NCBI GenBank assembly: GCA_016109435.1
Contig: JAEILR010000037.1
Coordinates: 1 to 59,272, forward strand
Direction: 5' to 3'
Length of the DNA stretch: 59,272 bases
Source of the DNA: Methanomassiliicoccus sp.
Lineage (GTDB): Archaea; Thermoplasmatota; Thermoplasmata; Methanomassiliicoccales; Methanomassiliicoccaceae
Position 1 is the first letter of the stretch; the number at the start of each line of letters is the position of its first letter. Under the pieces are notes generated by a model. That model was not told where the DNA came from. It saw only the letters and a program-made list of their open reading frames with translations, and did not search any database. Below, piece by piece: positions 1 through 7,558 of the stretch. A program made the position numbers and the translations under genes.

Positions 1-55
1 CGATGACCGGGGACACCGCGGACTTGTCCTTCTTCTTCCACATCTTCTTCATCAT
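1..55 (-). CDS. Pilin-like secreted protein, N-terminus only (runs off window)
   Basis: Only the first 18 codons are inside the window; the rest lies beyond base 1. They read MMKKMWKKKDKSAVSPVI, a short lysine-rich leader followed by the S-A-V-S-P-V-I start of a hydrophobic segment. This is the usual beginning of archaeal type IV pilin-like proteins with a class III signal peptide. The ATG at 55 follows a good GGAGG site (complement of 63-67) at normal spacing, and a TATA box lies at 111-120. It is on the same strand as the two KaiC-like genes upstream, but it has its own promoter. The family call rests on very few residues. Confidence 0.55.
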   Translation of the reverse strand, partial: MMKKMWKKKDKSAVSPVI

Positions 56-72
56 TTTTAGTCCTCCATTGT

Positions 73-91
73 GGTAGGATCACTACCTACC
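73..91. promoter_or_regulatory. Inverted repeat at the 5' end of the pilin-like leader
   Basis: GGTAGG and CCTACC (six pairs) are separated by seven bases. The repeat sits where transcription should start, just upstream of the ribosome binding site. It could be an RNA hairpin or a repressor site. Confidence 0.4.
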
Positions 92-110
92 CCAGGAACT
101 TTTACATCGG

Positions 111-120
111 ATTATAAACA
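111..120 (-). promoter_or_regulatory. TATA box of the pilin-like gene
   Basis: Reads TGTTTATAAT on the minus strand, about 60 bases before the ATG at 55. The predicted transcription start is near 88-92, giving a leader of about 35 bases that contains the hairpin at 73-91 and the ribosome binding site. Confidence 0.5.
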
Positions 121-163
121 TTTCCTTTTGATTATTCTGCTGGGATAACGACTTTCATTTGAG

Positions 164-180
164 ATAATTCTAAGAATTAT
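164..180. promoter_or_regulatory. 17-base AT-rich palindrome between KaiC-like and pilin-like genes
   Basis: ATAATTCT and AGAATTAT are perfect 8-base arms around one central base. It lies 12 bases after the stop of the KaiC-like gene ending at 192 and about 45 bases upstream of the pilin TATA box. Its position fits either a regulator site for the pilin promoter or part of a transcription end; the sequence does not decide between them. Confidence 0.4.
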
Positions 181-191
181 ATCATATAATA

Positions 192-770
192 TTATATCCG
201 CTCCAAATTAATCACCTGGTCGCACACCAGGTTCAGCATCTCGTGGACGTCCGGACGCAGCTGTTCCTGTATCGACAAGATCACAGGATACGCGTCCTTG
301 GCGCTCAGCCCGGAGATCAGGATGTGCAGGAACTCCGACAGCATCTTGGCGTCGTTGTGGATCGCCAGCGAGTTGATGGAGTCCACCACGACCAGCTTCG
401 GGCCGTCCTCCAGCTTCCTGGTGAGGTAATCGACCTTCAGCACCACGTTCTCCAGCACGGTGGGACTTTCGACGTAGATGATGGAGCCTGAGCCCTGCTC
501 CCGCCGGCCCATGATCATCTGCGATATCGTATCGATGAACCAGATGTTGGACGGGTCGATCTCCAGCGCCTCCAGCGACCCCTGGATGGTACCCGCCGGC
601 ACGGCCGAGGTGATGTAGATGGTCTGCACCTTCTGGCCGTGAGCGAAGTTGTGCACCAGCCCGCGGAGCACGTCGAAGTACTCGCTCATCGGAAATTCGA
701 GCGCCACCGCCACCGACGGCCCGACCTCTTCCAGCTTCCTTGCCACCATCGCTCCGGTGTCCTCGCTCAT
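192..770 (-). CDS. KaiC/RecA-like protein lacking a Walker A motif
   Basis: This 192-residue protein keeps the RecA-fold pattern: a Walker-B-like strand KLVVVDS at about 125-131 and a late strand PVILSIQEQ. Where the P-loop should be (about 54-62) it has SAVPAGTIQ, without the GxxGxGKT signature, so ATP binding by the usual mode is unlikely. Its ATG at 770 overlaps the stop of the KaiC-like ATPase upstream by four bases (ATGA), so the two are almost certainly co-translated and may form a catalytic/non-catalytic pair. A longer upstream reading of the same frame is only the antisense-type shadow of the neighbour. Substrate and role are unknown. Confidence 0.75.
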   Translation of the reverse strand: MSEDTGAMVARKLEEVGPSVAVALEFPMSEYFDVLRGLVHNFAHGQKVQTIYITSAVPAGTIQGSLEALEIDPSNIWFIDTISQMIMGRREQGSGSIIYVESPTVLENVVLKVDYLTRKLEDGPKLVVVDSINSLAIHNDAKMLSEFLHILISGLSAKDAYPVILSIQEQLRPDVHEMLNLVCDQVINLERI

Positions 771-1489
771 GCCCCACCCCTCAGCAGCGGCGTGACCAGC
801 ACGCCGCAGGTGGTCAGGTCGATGACGTACTTGGCCCGCGAGTGGCTGGTCGCCTTCATCTTGAGCACCTGCATCGTGCGCAGCAGGTCCGACCGCCGCA
901 CGTAGTTGTCCAGGACGATGACCCCGTCGGCGATGATGCTTTCGATGCTGGTGCCCAGGACCGCGTCCGCCACCAGCACGCCGGTGCAGTTGTTGGCGTA
1001 CATCGACTCGGACAGGGAGAGAAGAAGATCGCGACCGATGGTGTCGTCCTCGATCCCGTAGAACAGGGTGTGGTAGGTGTCGATGACCACCCTGCGGACG
1101 CCGTTCTCGGTGATGTAGGCGGCGATGTTCTCGCCCAGGGTGGCGAACTCGTCCCTGGTGTCCGGCCACCCGGAGATGGTGGAGCCTTCGAGGAACTCGA
1201 CGACCTCCTTGAACTGCAGCATGCCGCTGTCGATGAGGCCCTGGTGAAAGAAGTCGAACTCCGGGACCGAGGCCATGAGCTTGTCCGGCCGCTCCACCGT
1301 GGTCAGCACCACGCTCTTCTCCCCCATCCCAGCGCCGCGGATGGCGAACTCTAGTGCAAGGGAGGTCTTCCCCACGCCGGGGACGCCAGTGACCAGGACG
1401 AGGCTTCCCCTGGGGAGGCCTCCCCCGAGAATGGAATCGAGACCCTCGATGCCGGTTACGCACCGCTCCTTCTGCCCCGTTAACGCCAT
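767..1489 (-). CDS. KaiC-like RecA-superfamily ATPase
   Basis: A 240-residue single-domain KaiC-type ATPase. It opens with the typical TGIEGLDSILGGGLPRGS, followed by Walker A GVPGVGKTS at 35-43, an acidic residue in the TTVERPDK segment (about 66) where KaiC proteins carry catalytic glutamates, and Walker B VVIDTY near 134-139. Such archaeal proteins are often tied to signalling, motility or pilus assembly. The downstream pilin-like gene makes a surface-structure link possible, but this is inference from position. It is translationally coupled to the degenerate partner at 192-770. Confidence 0.85.
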   Translation of the reverse strand: MALTGQKERCVTGIEGLDSILGGGLPRGSLVLVTGVPGVGKTSLALEFAIRGAGMGEKSVVLTTVERPDKLMASVPEFDFFHQGLIDSGMLQFKEVVEFLEGSTISGWPDTRDEFATLGENIAAYITENGVRRVVIDTYHTLFYGIEDDTIGRDLLLSLSESMYANNCTGVLVADAVLGTSIESIIADGVIVLDNYVRRSDLLRTMQVLKMKATSHSRAKYVIDLTTCGVLVTPLLRGGA

Positions 1490-1623
1490 GAGGACGCCAA
1501 CGCGGTCAATGGCTAAAGAACTTACCAGCCCCTGTCTGGAGGACGTGAACGGCGCCCCGGCCGGCCGCGGTCATCCTGTCGCTAAAAGATAACAATCGCA
1601 GAAAGATTAAGAGCCATCAATGC

Positions 1624-2931
1624 GTGGCGGGAGGCATGCGACCGGTCCTGCAGGTGGCCCTGGACCTCATGCACCTCAAGCGGGCGGTGGAGATCGCGTC
1701 CGAAGCGGTGGAGGGCGGGGCGGATTGGATCGAGGCGGGAACGCCGCTGATCAAGTCGGAGGGAGCGGACGTTCTCCGCCAGCTCAAGAAGGCCTTTCCC
1801 GGGCACGTCATCGTGGCGGACATGAAGACCATGGACGTCGGCGGTTTCGAGGTTGAGATCGCCGCCAAGGCCGGGGCGGACGTCATCAGCGTGCTGGGAC
1901 TGGCCGATGACGGCACTCTGCACGAGGCGGTGCTGGTCGCGCGCCAGTACGGCGCCAAGGTCATGGTCGACCTCATCGGCGTCGAGGACAAGGTGGCCCG
2001 GGCCCGCCGGGCCGAGGAGATCGGCGTTTCCTACGTCTGCCTGCACGTGGGCATCGACGAGCAGATGAAGGGCGGGGCCGCCCCGGCGGAGACGGTGAGG
2101 GCGGTGGCCGACGCGGTGTCCATCCCCGTGGCCGTGGCCGGGGGGATCACCTCGGAGACGGCGCCGGAGCTGATGAGGGCCGGCGCCTCCATCATCATCG
2201 TCGGCGGAGCGGTCATCAAGGCCAAGGACGTGGCCGCCGCGGCCGGCCGGGTCAAGGAGGCCATGGCCTCGGGCCAGGGGATCGCCTCGGTGGTCTCCCG
2301 TAAGTTCGGGGAGAACGAGGTCCGCACCGCGCTGTCCAAGGTGTCCACCAGCAACGTCGCCGACGCCATGCATAAGGCCGGGGTGATGAGGCATGTCCTT
2401 CCCCGCAACCCTCACGGGGTCAAAGCCGTCGGCCGGGCGCTGACGGTGCAGACCGCCAAGGGGGACTGGGCCAAGCCGGTGGAGGCCATCGACCGAGCCG
2501 CCGAGGGCGACATACTGGTCATCGACGTGGGGGGCAGCGAGATCGCCGTCTTCGGCGAGCTGGCGGCGTGGAGCTGCCGCACCAAGGGCGTGGTCGGGGT
2601 GATCATCGACGGGGCGGTGAGGGACCTCGATGGCATCCACGAGATGGGATTCCCGGCATGGTCCAGGCACATCGCCCCGGATGCCGGGGAGCCCAAGGGC
2701 TTCGGGGGCATCGGCCTGGAGATCGTCTGCGGCGAACAGCTGGTCCGCACCGGCGACTGGATCGTGGCCGACGACAGCGGGGTGGTGGTCATCCCCCAGG
2801 AACGGGCGGTGGAGATCGCCAACCGGGCGGTCGACGTCTTCGAGCGGGAGAACCGGGTGAGGGAGGAGATCAAGCGCGGAGGAACGCTCTCCAAGGTCCA
2901 GGAGCTGGAGAAATGGGAGCAGATTCGCTGA
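1624..2931 (+). CDS. Bifunctional 3-hexulose-6-phosphate synthase / RraA-like protein
   Basis: The N-terminal half (about 1-215) is a TIM barrel of the OMP-decarboxylase/HPS family with the DMKTMD metal and catalytic motif at 66-71. It condenses formaldehyde with ribulose 5-phosphate or runs in reverse; in archaea lacking an oxidative pentose pathway the reverse route supplies ribulose 5-phosphate. The C-terminal half (about 218-435) is RraA-like, with GVIIDGAVRD. RraA-family proteins include RNase E inhibitors and class II aldolases, so this half's activity is open. The fusion is found in other archaea. Start GTG 1624 is used; ATG 1636 is an alternative. The PHP gene begins inside its last codons. 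Confidence 0.85.
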   Translation: MAGGMRPVLQVALDLMHLKRAVEIASEAVEGGADWIEAGTPLIKSEGADVLRQLKKAFPGHVIVADMKTMDVGGFEVEIAAKAGADVISVLGLADDGTLHEAVLVARQYGAKVMVDLIGVEDKVARARRAEEIGVSYVCLHVGIDEQMKGGAAPAETVRAVADAVSIPVAVAGGITSETAPELMRAGASIIIVGGAVIKAKDVAAAAGRVKEAMASGQGIASVVSRKFGENEVRTALSKVSTSNVADAMHKAGVMRHVLPRNPHGVKAVGRALTVQTAKGDWAKPVEAIDRAAEGDILVIDVGGSEIAVFGELAAWSCRTKGVVGVIIDGAVRDLDGIHEMGFPAWSRHIAPDAGEPKGFGGIGLEIVCGEQLVRTGDWIVADDSGVVVIPQERAVEIANRAVDVFERENRVREEIKRGGTLSKVQELEKWEQIR

Positions 2932-3596
2932 TCAACCTGCACACCCACACCAAGTTCTCCGACGGGGACTATACTCCGGAGCAGATCGCCCTTACCGCGG
3001 AGTCGAACAACCTGACGCACATCGGCATCAGCGACCACCTGATGACCAGGAAGTGCAACTCCCTGTTCGCCGCCGAGCTGCAGCCGTACATCGACCGCCT
3101 GAGGGCCATGCAGGTCGACTATCCCCGCGTCCAGATCCTCGCCGGGGTGGAGGTGGACACCAACCCCAAGCGGTGCGACCTATCCAAGCTCCCGATCGAC
3201 GTGATGAACCAGCTGGACTACGTGCTGTTCGAGTACGTGGAGACGGAGGAGGGGACCTCCCTGGACGACCTGGAGCCGATCCTCTCGTCGCTGGACGTCC
3301 CCTGCGGACTGGCGCACAACGACATCGAGAAGAACTTCGGGCCCTGGCCGCCGGACTCGGTGGCCGATCACATCGCCTCCTACGGAGTGTTCGTGGAGAT
3401 CAACACCGCATGGCCGTACAAGCGGGACGGACGGTATTTCTGGGAGTGCGCGGAGCGGTACTACCGGGAGTTCCACAACAAGGTGCTGGTATCGGTGGGC
3501 ACCGACGTCCACCACTCCCTGCCGGAGGTCTACAACCTGAGCAAGGCATACGTGTTCCTAAGCCGCACCAACCTGCTGGGCGATCTGGTGATCTGA
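2913..3596 (+). CDS. PHP-domain phosphoesterase/hydrolase
   Basis: A 227-residue protein beginning with the PHP signature NLHTHTKFSDG (His10 and His12), then SDH near 43-45, further His/Glu residues (GVEVDTN, AHND) and a late GTDVHH near 205. Together these could hold a two- or three-metal centre. The family includes histidinol phosphatases and polymerase exonuclease domains; length and motifs fit a stand-alone phosphoesterase, but no substrate can be named. ATG 2913 overlaps the end of the HPS-RraA gene by 19 bases with GGAG upstream, so the two form an operon. An IS element starts immediately after its stop codon. Confidence 0.75.
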   Translation: MGADSLINLHTHTKFSDGDYTPEQIALTAESNNLTHIGISDHLMTRKCNSLFAAELQPYIDRLRAMQVDYPRVQILAGVEVDTNPKRCDLSKLPIDVMNQLDYVLFEYVETEEGTSLDDLEPILSSLDVPCGLAHNDIEKNFGPWPPDSVADHIASYGVFVEINTAWPYKRDGRYFWECAERYYREFHNKVLVSVGTDVHHSLPEVYNLSKAYVFLSRTNLLGDLVI

Positions 3597-3657
3597 AAAG
3601 TAAGATAAGAAGAGGTTTTGGTCCTTACCGAGCCGGGAGCAAGAAAGTCCACGAGTT

Positions 3658-3933
3658 ATGCCGTGGGATGAATTGCGACAACTAGTGGCCGCCGAGCACC
3701 ATTGGGAAGTGATGGCCTTAGAGGTCATGCCGGACCACGTCCACCTGTTCATTTCGGCGGACTTAGCATCTCACCCAAATTCATGTGAGGAAGAGACCAT
3801 CGACTCGAACTCGTTCCTGCTTCGCAAACGACATAACTTAACTGCAGTCATGCTCCAGAAGTACATCGAGGACCGAACGATGAATCGACCGCATGCTCAA
3901 GACCTTCAGCATAAAGCACGGACGAGATTTTAG
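3658..3933 (+). pseudogene. tnpA: Remnant of IS200-type Y1 transposase TnpA
   Basis: The 91-codon frame contains the HUH signature in EVMPDHVHLFISA (about 22-34). After a gap in the family pattern it has QKYIEDR (about 67-73), which resembles the helix carrying the catalytic tyrosine. The normal N-terminal third is missing, and about 40 residues between the two motifs are replaced by unrelated sequence around DLASHPNS...LRKRHN. Family members are usually about 130-150 residues. Both key motifs remain but the spacing is wrong, so I call it an internally deleted pseudogene. Its 3' end overlaps the start of tnpB. Confidence 0.65.
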
Positions 3934-4912
3934 CACCGAGCTGGCTAAGGCCAGGCAGGTGGCGGAGTTCGCAATATGCACCCATAGTAGAACGTCCAAG
4001 GACGTCAAGCACATCGGTCTGCCGTCGGCGATAGCCAATCAAGTGCTCAGGAAGTATGGTCGCAATAGAACGATCAAGGTCGTCCGCCATGTCCAGCTGA
4101 CCGTGCCTGGCCAAGGGGTGAGGTATGAACAGGAAAAGAAGGAGCTGTACATTTCCTGCTTAAAGCTCCGTCTGGACGTCAGCCATCTGCCCGACTTCGA
4201 GAAGGTCAACCAAGTTGAGGTCGACAAGGAGTACGCTCACGTCACCGTGACCGTCAACGAACCGCCACCGCATACTGTCGAACGGTGGATCGGCATCGAT
4301 TTGAACTCGACCGGCCACATCGCCGTGGTTGGAAATCCATCTATAGGTAAGGTGCAGAAGTATGGCAAGGAAGCACCTCATATCCACCGAAAGTACTCGA
4401 AGATGCGACGGCACCTGTACCTCCACGGACACCCTCGAGTCGCCAAGAAGAAGATCAAGAGGAAAGAGAACAACAAGATCAAGGATATCAATCACAAGAT
4501 ATCCAGAGCCATTGTCGATGAGGCCGCTCAGCAAGGCTGCGGAATAAAAATGGAGAAGCTGAGCGACATCCGAACGACCGCAGCCACGTCCAAATCGTCC
4601 AGGCCCTCGCTGCACAGTTGGTCGTTCTCTCAATTGCAGACGATGATAGAATACAAGGCCAAGCTGCTCGGGCTGCCGGTAGCCTTTGTTGACCCCGCGT
4701 TCACATCTCAGCAGTGCTCGAGATGTGGTCTCCTAGGCACCAGGAACGGCAAGGATTTCATGTGCTCATGCGGGCACGTTGACCACGCCGATGCCAACGC
4801 CTCGTTCAACATCGCGCTGCGTCCCTCTCTTGAGGAAAGCGATGGTCGATCGCACCAAGACAGAGATTGGTGCAAAGGGCGCATTGATGCCCCTCAGGAG
4901 GCAACGTCGTGA
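3893..4912 (+). CDS. tnpB: RNA-guided nuclease TnpB (IS605 OrfB family)
   Basis: A 339-residue TnpB with an intact RuvC-like core: first Asp in GIDLNSTGHIAV (about 136), Glu in IKMEKLSD (about 221), and last Asp in HADANASFN (about 299). The last is preceded by a zinc finger (CSRCG...CSCG). The N-terminal wedge region differs from the common RLYP-type start. TnpB proteins cut DNA next to a transposon-specific motif, guided by an RNA from the element's right end. Codon use is more AT-rich than that of neighbouring genes, in line with transfer. Start ATG 3893 overlaps the tnpA remnant; a slightly different start is possible. Confidence 0.85.
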   Translation: MLKTFSIKHGRDFSTELAKARQVAEFAICTHSRTSKDVKHIGLPSAIANQVLRKYGRNRTIKVVRHVQLTVPGQGVRYEQEKKELYISCLKLRLDVSHLPDFEKVNQVEVDKEYAHVTVTVNEPPPHTVERWIGIDLNSTGHIAVVGNPSIGKVQKYGKEAPHIHRKYSKMRRHLYLHGHPRVAKKKIKRKENNKIKDINHKISRAIVDEAAQQGCGIKMEKLSDIRTTAATSKSSRPSLHSWSFSQLQTMIEYKAKLLGLPVAFVDPAFTSQQCSRCGLLGTRNGKDFMCSCGHVDHADANASFNIALRPSLEESDGRSHQDRDWCKGRIDAPQEATS

Positions 4913-4958
4913 ACGACGACGACCTCAGAATCCTACGACCTTCAGTCGTGGGAGTGTC
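4913..4958 (+). ncRNA. Probable TnpB right-end/omega-RNA 3' region
   Basis: Downstream of tnpB lies a short non-coding tail that ends in a hairpin with 8-base arms (4932-4952) at the element boundary. In IS605-type elements this is where the RNA scaffold ends and the guide begins in flanking DNA. Here the guide would be read from htpX codons (antisense), starting near 4959. Transcription is inferred only from family knowledge. Confidence 0.4.
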
Positions 4959-5847
4959 AACGGCGCATGCCCCCGGCGAGGTCCTCCAGCCGCCTGATGC
5001 GCTCGGCCATGGGGGGGTGGGTGGAGAACAGCGAGGACAGCCCGCCGCGGGTGAAGGGGTTCACGATGAACAGCGAGGATGAGGACGGGTTGCCCATCTG
5101 CATCGGCCTGGCCTTGTTGCCGGCCTCCAGCTTGCGCAGGGCGTTGGCCAGGGACATCGGCCGGCCGATCATCATCGCTCCCTCGTAGTCAGCGTGATAT
5201 TCACGGCTGCGGGACACCGCCAGCTGCACCAGCATGGCGGCGATCGGCGCGGTGATGGCGATGATCAGCATTATGATGAGGTTCCCGTTGTCGCGGTCCC
5301 CCCCGCCGAACAGGCTGCCCCACATGAAGGAGCGGGCGGCGAAGGAGATGGCCCCGGCCAGCGTGGCCGCGACGGTCATCACCAGCATGTCCCGGTTCTT
5401 GACGTGGGCCATCTCATGTGCCAGCACACCGGTGAGCTCGTCATCGTTGAGCAGCTGCAGGATACCTTCGGTGGCGGCCACGGTGGCGTTCTGGGGGTTC
5501 CGTCCGGTGGCGAAGGCGTTGGGGTTCATCGACGGCACGATGGCCACGGTGGGCATCGGGAGCCCGGAGGTCGTGGAGATCTGCCGGACGATGCGGTACA
5601 GTCGGGGAGCCTCGGCCTCGTTGACCACCTTGGCCCGGTAGGACCGGAGGACGATCTTGGAGGAGAAGAAGTAGGACACGAAGTTCATGACCCCGGCCAG
5701 GATCAGGAACACTATCGCTCCCATGACCCAATTGCCGAAGAAGAAGGTGCCCACGGCCCAGCCGATGGCCACGAAGATGGCCGTCAGCACCCCGAACATC
5801 ATCATGACCCGGAGGTTGGCGGAAACAGCGCTCAATTCATACACCAC
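4957..5847 (-). CDS. htpX: Membrane zinc metalloprotease HtpX
   Basis: A 296-residue M48-family protease. Two N-terminal membrane segments (about 15-35 and 41-60) precede HEMAH at 144-148, two more hydrophobic segments (about 155-205) and the third zinc ligand in SREYHADYEGA. It degrades damaged membrane proteins from the cytoplasmic side and is often stress-linked. Its stop codon (complement of 4957-4959) lies in the right end of the adjacent IS element, so the last one or two residues may differ from the ancestral protein. It is convergent with the IS element and divergent from the flippase-like gene at 5959. Confidence 0.9.
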   Translation of the reverse strand: MVYELSAVSANLRVMMMFGVLTAIFVAIGWAVGTFFFGNWVMGAIVFLILAGVMNFVSYFFSSKIVLRSYRAKVVNEAEAPRLYRIVRQISTTSGLPMPTVAIVPSMNPNAFATGRNPQNATVAATEGILQLLNDDELTGVLAHEMAHVKNRDMLVMTVAATLAGAISFAARSFMWGSLFGGGDRDNGNLIIMLIIAITAPIAAMLVQLAVSRSREYHADYEGAMMIGRPMSLANALRKLEAGNKARPMQMGNPSSSSLFIVNPFTRGGLSSLFSTHPPMAERIRRLEDLAGGMRR

Positions 5848-5958
5848 TTTGGTTTTACCATTCGTAACGCTGTATTTAGGGTTGTCGAACTCGTTCCCAC
5901 GGGAACAGCGCCGGCAGGACGGTCAGGTCTTATCACCCAGGAGCGCCATCTACGGTGC

Positions 5959-7011
5959 ATGAAAGAGGGGGGGCGCTGGAAACGGTACGCGCCCATCACC
6001 GTCGTTTCCATCATTCTCGTCGCCGGCCTGGTGGTGCAGGCGGGGCCCTGGAAGCTGGCCGACCGCCTCGCGGGGGCCGACCTCGGCCTGGTGGGGTGGG
6101 CCATCGGGCTGTACCTGGTGGCCATCGCCGTGCGGGCGCTGCGGTGGCACCTCCTCCTGGTCGCCTCGGAGCACCGGGTGCGCGGCGGCGTCGTCCTCTC
6201 ACAATACACCGTGGGGCAGGCGCTGAACGACCTCACCCCGTTCCGGGTGGTGGGGGAGGCCGCCCGCATCTGGGGCGTCAATCAGCAGGGAGGCGTGCCC
6301 CTGGGGACAGGGCTGGCCACGGTCATGGCGGAGAAGGTCATGGACCTCGTGCTCATCACCACGGTGCTGATGGCCTCGGTGGTGGTGCTCTTCCCGGACG
6401 AGCCGCTGCGGACGTGGGCTCCCCTGGCGGTCATCTCCGGGCTGGTGGCGGCGGTCAACCTCACCCTTATCGTGGTGCTCCGCCGACCGGACATCGTGCA
6501 GTGGGGGGGCGGGGTCAGCAACCGCTTCGCCCGCCGGTTCCGGGGCGGGCGCTACGCCGGGGAGGTGGAGAAGAGGGTGGGGCGGACCATCGACTCCTTC
6601 GACCTCGCGCGCCAGCACTCCAGGACGGCTAGCCGCTCGCTGGTGCTCGCCGCCGCGGCCCTCACCGTGCCTATCTGGTTCCTGGAGTTCTCCCGGCTGA
6701 TGCTGATCATGGCCGCGGTGGGGGTGTTCCCGTCCCTCCCGGCGGTGGTGGTCGCCTCCGCCCTGGCCATGACCTTCCAGGTGTTCCTGCCCGGGGGCAG
6801 CGGCAACGTGGCGGTGATATCCGACGTCTTCTCGGGCATGGGCGTTGCGCTGGCCACGGCCACCGCCGCCGGCCTGCTGTCGGTGGCGACGTCCATCTGG
6901 ATCTCGGTGCCCCTCGCCCTGGTGGCGCTGCTGCTGACCGGCCGCAACCTCCGCGGCCGGGACCTCAGCGGCACACCGCTCGCAGCATCGGACCCGAGCA
7001 CTGGTAGGTGA
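5959..7011 (+). CDS. Lysylphosphatidylglycerol-synthase-type membrane protein (UPF0104, flippase-like)
   Basis: About 350 residues with roughly eight hydrophobic segments. It has the family hallmarks: RALRWHLLL after the second segment, the GQALNDLTPFRVVGEAARIW segment, and a late LPGGSGNVAVI. These match the integral membrane domain of MprF/AglD-type proteins, which in archaea are suggested to move or modify lipid-linked glycans or phospholipids. No synthase domain is attached. ATG 5959 is the first plausible start; longer upstream reading is non-coding in character. Its 3' end overlaps the convergent gene at 6965-7471 by 47 bases. Confidence 0.75.
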   Translation: MKEGGRWKRYAPITVVSIILVAGLVVQAGPWKLADRLAGADLGLVGWAIGLYLVAIAVRALRWHLLLVASEHRVRGGVVLSQYTVGQALNDLTPFRVVGEAARIWGVNQQGGVPLGTGLATVMAEKVMDLVLITTVLMASVVVLFPDEPLRTWAPLAVISGLVAAVNLTLIVVLRRPDIVQWGGGVSNRFARRFRGGRYAGEVEKRVGRTIDSFDLARQHSRTASRSLVLAAAALTVPIWFLEFSRLMLIMAAVGVFPSLPAVVVASALAMTFQVFLPGGSGNVAVISDVFSGMGVALATATAAGLLSVATSIWISVPLALVALLLTGRNLRGRDLSGTPLAASDPSTGR

Positions 7012-7471
7012 CGTCGTAGTCGCCCTGGTGGGCGGAGATCAGACCCCGGTCGATCATCTCGTCCAGGACCTCCTCTAGAAAGGTCTCGTCCATGTCGAAG
7101 GAGTCCAGGATCTCCTCGAAGGTGCGGCCGCCGGTGGTCCGCAGCAGGATGGCTATCTCCTCCATGGACGCCTCTCGCCGCTCCGCTCCGTCCGATCCCT
7201 TCCGCGGGTCAACGGCGTCGTCGGCGGCGTCGCTCCGTGCCGCCTCATGTCCGATGCCAGCGTCCTCGGGCGAGACCCGGAAGCGGACCCCGGTGCCGCG
7301 CAGGGCGGCGTGCACCCGGTCGAGGGCCTCCCCCACCTCTTCCTTCGGGACGTCGAGGATGTAGTGCGCTCCGCTCCCGCTCAGCCCGGCCTCCCGCAGG
7401 ACGCGGTCCACGACCGAGGGCGGGGGACCCTCCGCGGAGTACTCCAGCGTGATGATGACTGCCATGGCCAT
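6965..7471 (-). CDS. Unknown protein with possible C-terminal winged helix
   Basis: A 168-residue protein I do not recognise. The first ~70 residues (VIITLEYSAEG...ILDVPKEEVGEALDRVHAAL) look like a small alpha/beta domain. An acidic, low-complexity linker (about 72-100) follows. The last ~65 residues (EEIAILLRTTGGRTFEEILDSFD...EVLDEMIDRGLISAHQGDYDV) match a helix-turn-helix pattern followed by a beta wing, so DNA binding or protein docking is possible. The final residues include two cysteines (QCSG, AVCR). It overlaps the flippase-like gene tail-to-tail by 47 bases. Confidence 0.55.
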   Translation of the reverse strand: MAMAVIITLEYSAEGPPPSVVDRVLREAGLSGSGAHYILDVPKEEVGEALDRVHAALRGTGVRFRVSPEDAGIGHEAARSDAADDAVDPRKGSDGAERREASMEEIAILLRTTGGRTFEEILDSFDMDETFLEEVLDEMIDRGLISAHQGDYDVTYQCSGPMLRAVCR

Positions 7472-7558
7472 ACGTCCGAGCGGAAGATATTAGAGCCTTT
7501 CTGAGAGGGCCGTCGTTAACTAGATACCATATGGAGACCTTGGGTGGTCCGATCGGTC

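Larger units (their letters stand above)
3600..4960 (+). mobile_element. IS200/IS605-type element with decayed tnpA and intact-looking tnpB
   Basis: The stretch between the convergent 3' ends of the PHP gene and htpX holds a broken TnpA reading frame, a TnpB gene and a right-end hairpin (CCTACGAC / GTCGTGGG, 4932-4952) followed by GTGTCAAC. That arrangement is typical of IS605-family right ends, which also form the 3' part of the TnpB guide RNA. The left boundary lies near 3597-3610 but is not sharply defined. The right boundary is about 4958-4960, inside the htpX stop codon. With TnpA damaged, the element should not move unless helped in trans. Confidence 0.7.
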
